Positions 46,854 to 54,076 of a stretch of DNA of 64,000 bases are shown piece after piece. Below the pieces are notes generated by a model, which made no database searches, was not told where the DNA came from, and saw nothing but the letters and a program-made list of their open reading frames with translations. The DNA is from Algoriphagus sp. PAP.12. GTDB taxonomy: Bacteria > Bacteroidota > Bacteroidia > Cytophagales > Cyclobacteriaceae. Position 1 is the first letter of the stretch. Every line of letters starts with the position of its first letter. The DNA is taken from assembly GCF_026652115.1 (NCBI RefSeq), contig NZ_JAPPSQ010000009.1, positions 1-64,000 of the forward strand, written 5' to 3'. The translations under genes were made by a program, and so were the position numbers.

Positions 46854-48623
46854 ATGGAGATTTTATCCAATCCATTTTCTTCTACACTGGTAATTTCCAG
46901 TCTATTAATCGGTGCGCTATCTTTTTATATCGCCTATAAGCTAAGTGATTCTACAAGGTGGATAGCAGTTACCATGTTGCTTGTTTGTATTTGGGGCTTT
47001 TTTTATGGATTGGAGTTAAGTAGCCCCACGCAAGAAGAAATGCTCTTCTGGATTGATTATGAATATGTTGGTATTAGCTTCATGCCAGCCGCTTGGCTAG
47101 TTTTTTCTTTACAATACACCGGGTATAAAAAATGGCAATCTCCATTAATGTTAGCAGCTATATTTCTGATCCCTATTCTGACTTTTTTGGCTGTCATAAC
47201 AAACGATTTTCATCATCTCCACTATCTTCATACTGAGGTAAATTCCAAAGGGCCTTTCCCCATTTTAAGTATTGATGTTGGCCCATGGTATTATATCCAT
47301 ACTGCCTACAGTTATATCGCTTTTTTAGCTGGGACTTTGATTCTTTGGAAAAGATTTAGGTACGCTGATCCTATTTTCAGAACTCAGACCAAACTATTGA
47401 TCATAGCAGGCTTTTTTCCCTTGATTTTAAATGTGTTATATCAATTAAACATCATTAAGCCCTTTGATGGAATTGACCTTACACCTTTTTCATTTTTATT
47501 AACCTACCTACTTCTTGGTTTTGCCATATTAAGATATAGCTTATTTAGCCTGAAGCCCATAGCACAAAACAGAGTTATGGAAGCTTTGAATAAAGGTGTG
47601 TTAGTAATAGATGCCCGTCAAAAAATAGTGGATTTTAATCCGGCGATTTTGAATTTTTTCTTTGACTCCAAAAGAATTTCAATCGGAACTTCCTCTAGAA
47701 AATTATTTGAAAGCCACCCTGAAATTCAAAATCTAATAGATGGCTCGGAAGAAAAAAGCATTACCATTACATTTCCCAAAGGTGACAAATCGCAAATTGT
47801 CAAGGTAGACTTAATCCCAATGATAGAAAATCAAACGGTAGTATATGGTGAAATCTTACTTTTTGACGATCAAACCGAACAATTTGAAATAAATAAAAGA
47901 CTCACTGAACAAAAGAAAGACCTCCAACAACTCAATGATTTAAAAGACAAATTTTTCTCTATCATTTCCCATGACTTAAAAGGACCGATTTTCGGTGTAA
48001 AAGAAATGATTCACATGACTCAAACTGGACTGATTAGCCAGGAAGAGTTTATGGAAATGCTTCCTGAACTTTCCAAAAATATGGAACAGGTAGCTATTCT
48101 ATTACAAAACTTGTTGGCTTGGGCAAGCTCTCAGATTAGAGGAGAACAGGTATCTATTGAGAATTTTAGAATCCAGCACCTTTTGCAACAGCAACAAAAG
48201 CTACTTTTAAGAATTTCACAGGAAAAAAATATTCAAATTGAGATCTACTCTAAGGAGGATCATTGGGTAGCTGCAGATAAAAATATGATTGATTTAGTCT
48301 TGAGAAATTTGATCAACAATGCAATTAAGTTCTCCAGACCTGGAGAAAATGTTCGATTAAGCTCAAGTTTAGAAGGAAAATTCATAAAAATATGTGTGCA
48401 AGATACTGGCACAGGAATTAGCCCAGAAAACTTAGAAAAAATCAAAGAGGGAATCTCCTTTACGACAAGAGGCCAAAATAACGAAAGTGGTACGGGCCTC
48501 GGATTAGTTTTGGTAAGAGATTATGTAGAAAAGAATCATGGAAAACTAAGCATCCATTCTGAATTAGGTAAAGGCTCTAAATTTTGTCTTGAACTTCCAA
48601 AAGGAAGTTCGGAAGCTAATTAG
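46854..48623 (+). CDS. Sensor histidine kinase with N-terminal 7TM domain
   Basis: A 589-residue membrane kinase. Residues 1-225 contain about seven hydrophobic helices and match the histidine-kinase N-terminal 7TM domain (FGIELSS-type FFYGLELSSPTQEEMLFW, YEYVGISFMPAAWLVF). A PAS-like linker domain follows (about 230-345), then HisKA with His373 in FFSIISHDLKGPIFGV, and the ATPase domain with LVLRNLINNAIKFS, DTGTGIS and GTGLGLVLVRDY. There is no receiver domain, so a separate response regulator is needed. Its stop codon interlocks with that of the luxC-like gene. Confidence 0.9.
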   Translation: MEILSNPFSSTLVISSLLIGALSFYIAYKLSDSTRWIAVTMLLVCIWGFFYGLELSSPTQEEMLFWIDYEYVGISFMPAAWLVFSLQYTGYKKWQSPLMLAAIFLIPILTFLAVITNDFHHLHYLHTEVNSKGPFPILSIDVGPWYYIHTAYSYIAFLAGTLILWKRFRYADPIFRTQTKLLIIAGFFPLILNVLYQLNIIKPFDGIDLTPFSFLLTYLLLGFAILRYSLFSLKPIAQNRVMEALNKGVLVIDARQKIVDFNPAILNFFFDSKRISIGTSSRKLFESHPEIQNLIDGSEEKSITITFPKGDKSQIVKVDLIPMIENQTVVYGEILLFDDQTEQFEINKRLTEQKKDLQQLNDLKDKFFSIISHDLKGPIFGVKEMIHMTQTGLISQEEFMEMLPELSKNMEQVAILLQNLLAWASSQIRGEQVSIENFRIQHLLQQQQKLLLRISQEKNIQIEIYSKEDHWVAADKNMIDLVLRNLINNAIKFSRPGENVRLSSSLEGKFIKICVQDTGTGISPENLEKIKEGISFTTRGQNNESGTGLGLVLVRDYVEKNHGKLSIHSELGKGSKFCLELPKGSSEAN

Positions 48624-49636
48624 AGTTTGGTCAAAAACTCCAAAGTATCCACTCCATCTGCATAATTCCATGGTTCTGGGAATTGCGCCTCCCCAAAAGA
48701 AACGGCTCCTTCCCACTTCACTGGATCAGCAACCACACATTGTATTTTTGTTTGGAGATTGCCGAGCTTTTCTTTTAATTTTTCTTCGGAATCGTAAATC
48801 TCGTAATAAACTACAGCAATTGGAGAAACCAATTCTTCACTTTCTTTCAATATTAAAAAGCCATTATCGAGATGCTTCTCGCCATTAACGAGGTAGATTG
48901 ATTTATTGTATTCATAATTATTATGAAACTTATGCAAGGAAACCTCTTCTGAAAAACTATTCAAAGCATCCAACAAGCGAGTCAATTCTTCCTCTGATTG
49001 AATAAAGATTTTGGACACATTTCTACATCCCAACCCAAAATAGGTTAAGATATCGATACCTAGTTTCTTCAATGCAACTTCACCTTCAGAACCGTCTAAA
49101 ACAGCTATAGATGTTCTATTTTGACGGATAACCGAAGGATACTTTCCAAAATAGTAATTAAAATATCGAGCGGAATTATCAGAGCCAGTTGCGATATAGG
49201 CATCTTTTCCTTTCAACATTTCTGGCGTTTCAATCAGCTTTTCAAAGTCAGGCTCAATCTCAATCAACTGGCCAATCAGCCATTTCATTAAAACCTCATC
49301 AGCTGAACTCAATTTTGCACTCAATTTATGGCCAGATAATAAGACTGTCATCATATCATGGAACCCTACTGCAGGAATATTTCCCGCCATCAAGACTCCG
49401 ACATCCTTGATATCAGAAACATGTTCCAATGAATACGCTGATAGCCACTTTTTCAATTTACCTTCTTGCAACATGAAGCTTAGGCCTTCAAATGCGGTTT
49501 CACAGCTCTTAGGTGTAAACCAATTATTTTTATTCCCAGCTCTTCGGAAAAGTTCTTCCTTCTCGAAAGCGTCTAAATTTTGAATTCTTTTTCCTAAAGC
49601 AACAAAGGCATCAATTCGTGCAGTCAATTCAATCAT
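48620..49636 (-). CDS. Acyl-CoA reductase, LuxC family
   Basis: A 338-residue aldehyde-dehydrogenase-like protein of the LuxC family, which reduces activated fatty acids to aldehydes with NADPH. It shows VLMAGNIPAVGFHDMMTVLL for cofactor binding, AYIATGSDNSARYFNYYF, QNRTSIAVLDGSE, and the candidate nucleophile Cys in YFGLGCRNVSKIF. No luxD, luxE or luciferase genes are present, so luminescence is not implied. It is about 130 residues shorter than Vibrio LuxC. A dicluster ferredoxin gene is divergent from it across 120 bp. Confidence 0.85.
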   Translation of the reverse strand: MIELTARIDAFVALGKRIQNLDAFEKEELFRRAGNKNNWFTPKSCETAFEGLSFMLQEGKLKKWLSAYSLEHVSDIKDVGVLMAGNIPAVGFHDMMTVLLSGHKLSAKLSSADEVLMKWLIGQLIEIEPDFEKLIETPEMLKGKDAYIATGSDNSARYFNYYFGKYPSVIRQNRTSIAVLDGSEGEVALKKLGIDILTYFGLGCRNVSKIFIQSEEELTRLLDALNSFSEEVSLHKFHNNYEYNKSIYLVNGEKHLDNGFLILKESEELVSPIAVVYYEIYDSEEKLKEKLGNLQTKIQCVVADPVKWEGAVSFGEAQFPEPWNYADGVDTLEFLTKL

Positions 49637-49640
49637 GCTG

Positions 49641-49648
49641 CAAATTTA
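49641..49648 (-). promoter_or_regulatory. -7 box directly upstream of the luxC-like gene (TAAATTTG)
   Basis: TAAATTTG on the minus strand is followed by CAGC and then the start ATG at 49636. Transcription beginning 5-7 nt past the box would give a leaderless or nearly leaderless mRNA. Confidence 0.4.
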
Positions 49649-49708
49649 TCAGATTCAGATGGATGAGTCTAAGAATTATTTTAAATTAGTTAGTATAACA
49701 ACTTTTTA

Positions 49709-49739
49709 TTGTCGGTCTAGGTTATGCTTATTACTTTTG
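49709..49739 (+). promoter_or_regulatory. Bacteroidetes promoter of the ferredoxin gene
   Basis: TTG (49709-49711), a 20-nt spacer and TACTTTTG (49732-49739) match TTG-N17-23-TAnnTTTG. The start codon is 17 nt further on. Confidence 0.55.
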
Positions 49740-49756
49740 AACAAACAGTTTGAGTT

Positions 49757-50104
49757 ATGGCTATAATGATTACAGACGAATGCATCAATTGTGGTGCATG
49801 CGAACCAGAATGTCCTAATACCGCGATCTATGAAGGCGGAGTAGAATGGACTTGGGGTGGAGGTACAACTTTGAAAGAAGTGACTTTGGAAGACGGAACA
49901 GTAGTAAGTGCTACAGAGAAACAGGATCCTGTTTCAGATGAGTTTTACTACATCGTAACCGACAAATGTACAGAGTGTAATGGATTTCACGAGGAACCGC
50001 AATGTGCGGCAGTTTGCCCTGTAGATTGCTGTGTGGATGATCCAGATCACCCTGAAACTGAGGAGCAATTGCTTGCTAAAAAGGCATTTATGCATGGAGA
50101 ATAA
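49757..50104 (+). CDS. Dicluster 2[4Fe-4S] ferredoxin
   Basis: A 115-residue electron carrier. The first cluster motif is CINCGACEPECP, near residues 9-20. The second region CTECNGFHEEPQCAAVCPVDC has the longer spacing typical of Alvin-type/dicluster ferredoxins (C-x2-C-x8-C-x3-C). A 40-residue insert between the clusters (EWTWGGGTTLKEVTLEDGTV) contains no cysteine. Divergent from the luxC-like gene and followed by its own terminator, so probably monocistronic. Confidence 0.93.
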   Translation: MAIMITDECINCGACEPECPNTAIYEGGVEWTWGGGTTLKEVTLEDGTVVSATEKQDPVSDEFYYIVTDKCTECNGFHEEPQCAAVCPVDCCVDDPDHPETEEQLLAKKAFMHGE

Positions 50105-50130
50105 AAGGCGGCTCAACCGCCTTTTATTTT
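50103..50130 (+). terminator. Rho-independent terminator of the ferredoxin gene
   Basis: A 9-bp perfect stem AAAAGGCGG/CCGCCTTTT with a 5-nt loop overlaps the stop codon and ends in a T-rich tract. Confidence 0.85.
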
Positions 50131-50229
50131 GTTTTCTTTGGCTGTTTTTAAGCTTCTCATAATAATTCTATTATTTTTTTAAAAATATTCTAATATCTAT
50201 TTGATTTCTAGAATTGATTTATGCTATCT

Positions 50230-50237
50230 TAGTTTTG
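50230..50237 (+). promoter_or_regulatory. Bacteroidetes -7 box of the DUF3276 gene (TAGTTTTG)
   Basis: TAGTTTTG fits TAnnTTTG, 36 nt before the GTG start. The nearest TTTG upstream is 26 nt away, too far for a normal -33 element. Confidence 0.35.
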
Positions 50238-50273
50238 AAAAAATTACCCCTTTAAACTAAAAATATACGCATT

Positions 50274-50603
50274 GTGGAAGATCGAAGAGGTTATGATAGA
50301 GATGAAATATTTTCTAAAAAGGTAAAAGCCGGAAAGAGAACTTATTTTTTTGATATCAAGTCTACTCGTGCTAATGATTACTACTTAACCATTACCGAGA
50401 GCAAAAGAAAAGTAAATGGAGACAACTTTACTTACGAGAAACATAAAATATTCTTGTATAAAGAAGATTTCTTCAAATTTGTAGAAGCTCTAAATGAGAC
50501 TGTTGATCATGTTAAAACGGAATTGATGCCTGATTTTGACTTTGAGCAATACGAAAATGAGGAATCTGAAAATGAATACAGAGATGAATTAAAATGGGAA
50601 TAG
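50274..50603 (+). CDS. PUR-alpha-like nucleic-acid-binding protein (DUF3276)
   Basis: A 109-residue Bacteroidetes protein of the DUF3276/PUR family. Core: FSKKVKAGKRTYFFDIKSTR, then DYYLTITESKRKV and HKIFLYKEDFFKFVEALNE, a beta-beta-beta-beta-alpha PUR repeat, with an acidic tail (residues 88-109). The related Borrelia BpuR binds DNA and RNA, so a post-transcriptional or transcriptional regulator is plausible. The start is GTG at 50274. I see no ATG that would preserve the conserved N-terminal residues. Confidence 0.88.
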   Translation: MEDRRGYDRDEIFSKKVKAGKRTYFFDIKSTRANDYYLTITESKRKVNGDNFTYEKHKIFLYKEDFFKFVEALNETVDHVKTELMPDFDFEQYENEESENEYRDELKWE

Positions 50604-50650
50604 AAATGCCCATCGGGATATTTTTTCCCGCATTGTAATACTTATATTAG

Positions 50651-50673
50651 AGGAGGCTTTTGCCTCCTTTTTA
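50651..50673 (+). terminator. Rho-independent terminator of the DUF3276 gene
   Basis: A 7-bp stem AGGAGGC/GCCTCCT with a 4-nt loop (50651-50668), then a T-rich tract. It ends a few nt before the next start codon at 50681. A second small dyad CGGGA/TCCCG lies upstream at 50613-50629. Confidence 0.8.
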
Positions 50674-50680
50674 TTTCTAC

Positions 50681-51772
50681 ATGATGCAACGGTTTTTTAT
50701 TTATCCAATTTTAATTTTAGCCGCCCTCTTCCTTTTTGGGTGGTATTTTTCAAATATTACAGCCTACCTGATCCTTTCTTTGATCTTGGCTGCATTACTC
50801 CGTCCGCTCACCAACAAACTCAATGATTTTCATGTTCTGGGTCAACATATCCCCCGTTGGACTGCGATATTAATTTCCTATTCGGCCATCATTTTATTAT
50901 TGGTCCTATTGAGTTTATTGTTTTTCCCGTTAATCAATAATCAAATCACTATTCTAAGTGGCCTGGACTTGGAAGGAATATATGAACAAATTAAAATCCC
51001 TGTTGGAAGATTTGAAAATTGGCTACACAAATACCAATTAGTTGAATCCCAGCCAGGTCATTTATTTGAAGAGATAAAATCTACTTTTATTCAGATGATT
51101 GCTGGGATTGATTTTGGAAATATCATCAGTCAAATTATCAATACAGCAAGCACAGTATTTATTGGGCTGATGGCAGTGGCGTTTATTACTTTTTTCTTGC
51201 TTCTGGAAAATGGACTATTAAGAAGGAACTTGTTGAATTTAATTCCTAATCCCTATTTCGAACTATCAGTAGCTACATTCACCAAAGTCGAAAAACTTCT
51301 TTCCAATTATTTAACGGGACTATTCCTTCAGATTTTGGCCATATTTTCCATAGCAAGTCTGGGGCTCTCCATTATGGGGGTTGAATACGCCTTGACCATT
51401 GCGCTTTTTGCAGCAATCGCAAACCTGATCCCCTATGCCGGACCAATTCTTGGGGCAACTTTTGGAATCATAGTAGGCATCTCAACAGGTAATTTCACAG
51501 ACAGTGACGCTATCACCTTCTTATTAATTAAGATTCTGGCAGTATTTGGAGTGGTTCAAATGACAGATAACATCCTCCTTCAGCCATTGATTTTTTCGAA
51601 ATCTGTAAAAGCGCATCCCCTTGAAATATTTGTTGTTATCTTTGCCGGTGCAAAAATCGCCGGAGTACTGGGGATGATTTTTGCAATCCCGGTTTATACC
51701 ATATTTAGAGTGACAGTCATGGAATTCTTTCAAGGGTATAAATCCTATAGAATATTTAAAATAAAATCTTGA
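50681..51772 (+). CDS. AI-2E family permease (second copy)
   Basis: A 363-residue membrane protein with the same architecture as the permease at 37.8 kb: N-terminal helices, a soluble segment (about 85-150), then [39 protein letters not shown] and [23 protein letters not shown] start at ATG 50681. The frame is open seven codons further, but that stretch is the terminator hairpin. It is 4 nt upstream of ychF, so the two genes are probably co-transcribed. The substrate is unknown. Confidence 0.88.
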   Translation: MMQRFFIYPILILAALFLFGWYFSNITAYLILSLILAALLRPLTNKLNDFHVLGQHIPRWTAILISYSAIILLLVLLSLLFFPLINNQITILSGLDLEGIYEQIKIPVGRFENWLHKYQLVESQPGHLFEEIKSTFIQMIAGIDFGNIISQIINTASTVFIGLMAVAFITFFLLLENGLLRRNLLNLIPNPYFELSVATFTKVEKLLSNYLTGLFLQILAIFSIASLGLSIMGVEYALTIALFAAIANLIPYAGPILGATFGIIVGISTGNFTDSDAITFLLIKILAVFGVVQMTDNILLQPLIFSKSVKAHPLEIFVVIFAGAKIAGVLGMIFAIPVYTIFRVTVMEFFQGYKSYRIFKIKS

Positions 51773-51776
51773 ATTA

Positions 51777-52874
51777 ATGGCCTTACAATGTGGCATCGTA
51801 GGACTTCCAAATGTAGGAAAGTCCACTTTGTTCAATGCGCTTTCTAGCGCCAAAGCTGAAGCAGCAAACTTCCCCTTTTGTACAATTGAACCTAATGTAG
51901 GAGTAGTAACTGTTCCAGACAGAAGACTTCAGATCCTTGAAGAACTTGTATCCCCTCAAAGAGTCTTACCAACAGTTATCGAATTTGTTGATATCGCTGG
52001 ATTGGTAAAAGGTGCTTCCAAAGGAGAAGGTTTAGGAAATAAATTTTTGGCAAATATCCGGGAGGTAGACGCAATTATCCACGTTATCAGATGTTTTGAA
52101 GACGAAAACATTGTTCACGTAGCTGGAAGTGTTGACCCGATTTTTGACAAAGAAGTAATCGACACGGAACTTCAATTGAAAGATCTGGAGTCTGTCGAAA
52201 AGAAAATCCAAAGGATTGAAAAAGTCGCCAAATCAGGGGATGCCAAAGCAAAGAAAGAGCTAGAAACTCTACTAGCCTTTAAAGAGGGATTAAAGTCCGG
52301 TTTGAATGCAAGAGCTGTTGATGTAGAAAAAGAAGACTTGGAAGCTGTTAGAGATTTACATCTTTTAACAATCAAACCAGTTCTTTATGTTGCCAATGTT
52401 GACGAAGGCAGCATCCAAGAGGGCAATAAATTCGTAGATCAATTAAAAGAAAAAGTAAAAGAGGAGAATGCAGAAGTCATTTTACTCTGTGCAGCAATTG
52501 AGTCTCAAATCGCAGAATTCGATGATCCTGAGGAGAAGGAATTATTCTTGGGAGAATATGGTTTAGAAGAAAGCGGTCTGAACAGGCTGATATCTGCCGC
52601 CTACTCCCTTCTCGACTTAATCACCTATTTCACAGCAGGGGTACAGGAAGTAAGAGCTTGGACTATCAAAAAAGGATGGAAAGCACCGCAAGCGGCAGGG
52701 GTAATTCACACAGATTTCGAACGTGGATTTATCAAAGCTGAGGTTATCAAATTAGCGGATTACCAACAATTCAAGACCGAGGCCGGATGTAGAGAAAATG
52801 GAAAAATTGCGATAGAAGGGAAAGAATATATTGTAAAAGACGGAGATATTATGCATTTTAGATTTAACGTTTAA
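51777..52874 (+). CDS. ychF: Redox-regulated ATPase YchF (Obg family)
   Basis: A 365-residue P-loop NTPase that prefers ATP to GTP and associates with ribosomes. It shows [18 protein letters not shown] as G1, [37 protein letters not shown] as G3 and NVDE in place of the G4 NKxD (basis of the ATP preference). The central coiled coil is followed by the C-terminal TGS domain ([12 protein letters not shown]-like [16 protein letters not shown]). Length and motif order are standard. Confidence 0.96.
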   Translation: MALQCGIVGLPNVGKSTLFNALSSAKAEAANFPFCTIEPNVGVVTVPDRRLQILEELVSPQRVLPTVIEFVDIAGLVKGASKGEGLGNKFLANIREVDAIIHVIRCFEDENIVHVAGSVDPIFDKEVIDTELQLKDLESVEKKIQRIEKVAKSGDAKAKKELETLLAFKEGLKSGLNARAVDVEKEDLEAVRDLHLLTIKPVLYVANVDEGSIQEGNKFVDQLKEKVKEENAEVILLCAAIESQIAEFDDPEEKELFLGEYGLEESGLNRLISAAYSLLDLITYFTAGVQEVRAWTIKKGWKAPQAAGVIHTDFERGFIKAEVIKLADYQQFKTEAGCRENGKIAIEGKEYIVKDGDIMHFRFNV

Positions 52875-52894
52875 CGTTTTTTCAAAAATATATG

Positions 52895-52902
52895 TAATTT
52901 TG
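52895..52902 (+). promoter_or_regulatory. Bacteroidetes -7 box ahead of the Cas6-like gene (TAATTTTG)
   Basis: TAATTTTG fits TAnnTTTG. It lies 20 nt past the ychF stop and 68 nt before the GTG start, suggesting the gene has its own promoter. No clear -33 element. Confidence 0.4.
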
Positions 52903-52970
52903 TCGCTACTTATCATCCCAAATTACGTTATCTGTTTTCCTTAATTATTGTCTCATAATTTTTAAAAACC

Positions 52971-53861
52971 GTGAGAGTTAGACTAATATTTTCATTAAAA
53001 AACAAAGGTTCCTATCTGCCTTTTCATCACCAGTACATCCTTGCTCAATTCCTAAAAGGACTGATAGTCAAGGGTGGTAGAGAGGAATTCTTCAACTACA
53101 ACTACTTCAACTTTTCTGGCTTAAAAGGTCAGACTAAAGTAAGTAGAAGCGGTTTGCATTATTATTCCAGTTTAGTCACCCTAGTTCTGGCATCCCAAAG
53201 TGAGGATTTCATGGACTATCTATTGGAACAAGTATTTGCTACTCCTAAAATCGAGTTGGGGAATCTCATCCTTTCGCCTGAGTACACAGAAATAGAGGAG
53301 GAACCGACCTTGGAAACTTCAAACAAATTTGTTTGTATTTCTCCATTGGTATTGATCACTCCTGCATTCAATGAAGAAGCAGGAAAAAGATTCATCAGCC
53401 CAGACAGTGATGAATTCTCAGATTTGCTTTACGAATCGACCCTGACCAGAATGGAAAGATCCGGCTGGTATACTCCAGAGCAAATGGAAAGTTTTTACAA
53501 ATTCCAAGTTGTACCTGATATGGTTTATGTCAATAAACTAAAGGAGCAACAAAAGAAATTTGCTAGAATCTATGCCGTTTACGATATGGACGTAAAGTAT
53601 GAAGTAAGAGGATACACTCTTCCATTTACTTTATATGCAGCACCAGAGGTTCAGGATTTCGTATTTAAATGCGGATTGGGAGCATTTACTCATAAAGGCT
53701 TCGGTATGCTGGATTTAGCTAACCATCCTGCTGGAAACAGAACTACTACATACAAATTCAAAAGGGAAGGCTTTGTTCCTTACAGACCTACTGAAAGAGT
53801 AAGACAAAATGTAGCTCCTGCTGAAGGTGGCGAAGAATCCACAGAAAGTTCAGAAGATTAA
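52971..53861 (+). CDS. Stand-alone Cas6-family RNA-binding protein
   Basis: A 296-residue protein with Cas6 architecture. An opening strand RVRLIFSLK and LPFHHQYILAQFLKGLI helix are followed by FNFSGLKG (residues 46-53), SPLVLITPAFNEEAGKRFIS in the second ferredoxin-like half, and the glycine-rich RNA-binding loop GLGAFTHKGFGML (235-247). Cas6 cuts CRISPR repeat RNA, but no array or other cas gene is visible within this window. The residues just before FNFS, where the catalytic His normally lies, read FFNYNY, so the usual general acid seems absent. His19/His20 are near the N-terminus. A disordered acidic tail of about 45 residues follows. The start is GTG. Confidence 0.75.
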   Translation: MRVRLIFSLKNKGSYLPFHHQYILAQFLKGLIVKGGREEFFNYNYFNFSGLKGQTKVSRSGLHYYSSLVTLVLASQSEDFMDYLLEQVFATPKIELGNLILSPEYTEIEEEPTLETSNKFVCISPLVLITPAFNEEAGKRFISPDSDEFSDLLYESTLTRMERSGWYTPEQMESFYKFQVVPDMVYVNKLKEQQKKFARIYAVYDMDVKYEVRGYTLPFTLYAAPEVQDFVFKCGLGAFTHKGFGMLDLANHPAGNRTTTYKFKREGFVPYRPTERVRQNVAPAEGGEESTESSED

Positions 53862-53867
53862 AAAATT

Positions 53868-53898
53868 AAATCCCTGATTTTCATCAGGGATTTTTTTT
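53868..53898 (+). terminator. Rho-independent terminator of the Cas6-like gene
   Basis: An 11-bp perfect stem AAATCCCTGAT/ATCAGGGATTT with a 4-nt loop, ending in a run of eight T, starts 6 nt after the stop codon. Confidence 0.9.
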
Positions 53899-53922
53899 GT
53901 CCATTTTTTAAATATTTCGCTT

Positions 53923-54067
53923 AAGGCATATCTCCTAAAGCATATTTTATCTTTTCCCACAGATCAACACCGAAAAAGTCGCAGATTTTAACAGATTATT
54001 TCTATTCTATCTCTCCAAAGGCATATCTCAATCGACGAAGGAGATTGTAATTCAGCGAAGCTGTATC
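53923..54067. repeat. Degenerate row of small hairpins spaced by ATATCTC
   Basis: The 12-mer AAGGCATATCTC occurs at 53923-53934 and 54018-54029. Two decayed dyads follow closely: CAATC...GATTG at 54029-54047 and ATTCAGC-GAA-GCTGTAT at 54050-54066, both around a CGAAG centre, with TATCTC between and after. The units look like worn copies of a tandem micro-hairpin element. The intervening stretch 53956-53998 resembles the CACAGATT-type direct-repeat sequence seen in Bacteroidetes spacers. Confidence 0.5.
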
Positions 54068-54076
54068 TCTTTTAAT

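Noticed and set aside
48620-49636. Luminescence (lux) operon
   Set aside because: Only a LuxC-family reductase is present. No luxA, luxB, luxD or luxE nearby.
53923-54067. CRISPR array next to the Cas6-like gene
   Set aside because: Units are of unequal length, poorly conserved and without constant spacers, so this is not a CRISPR array.
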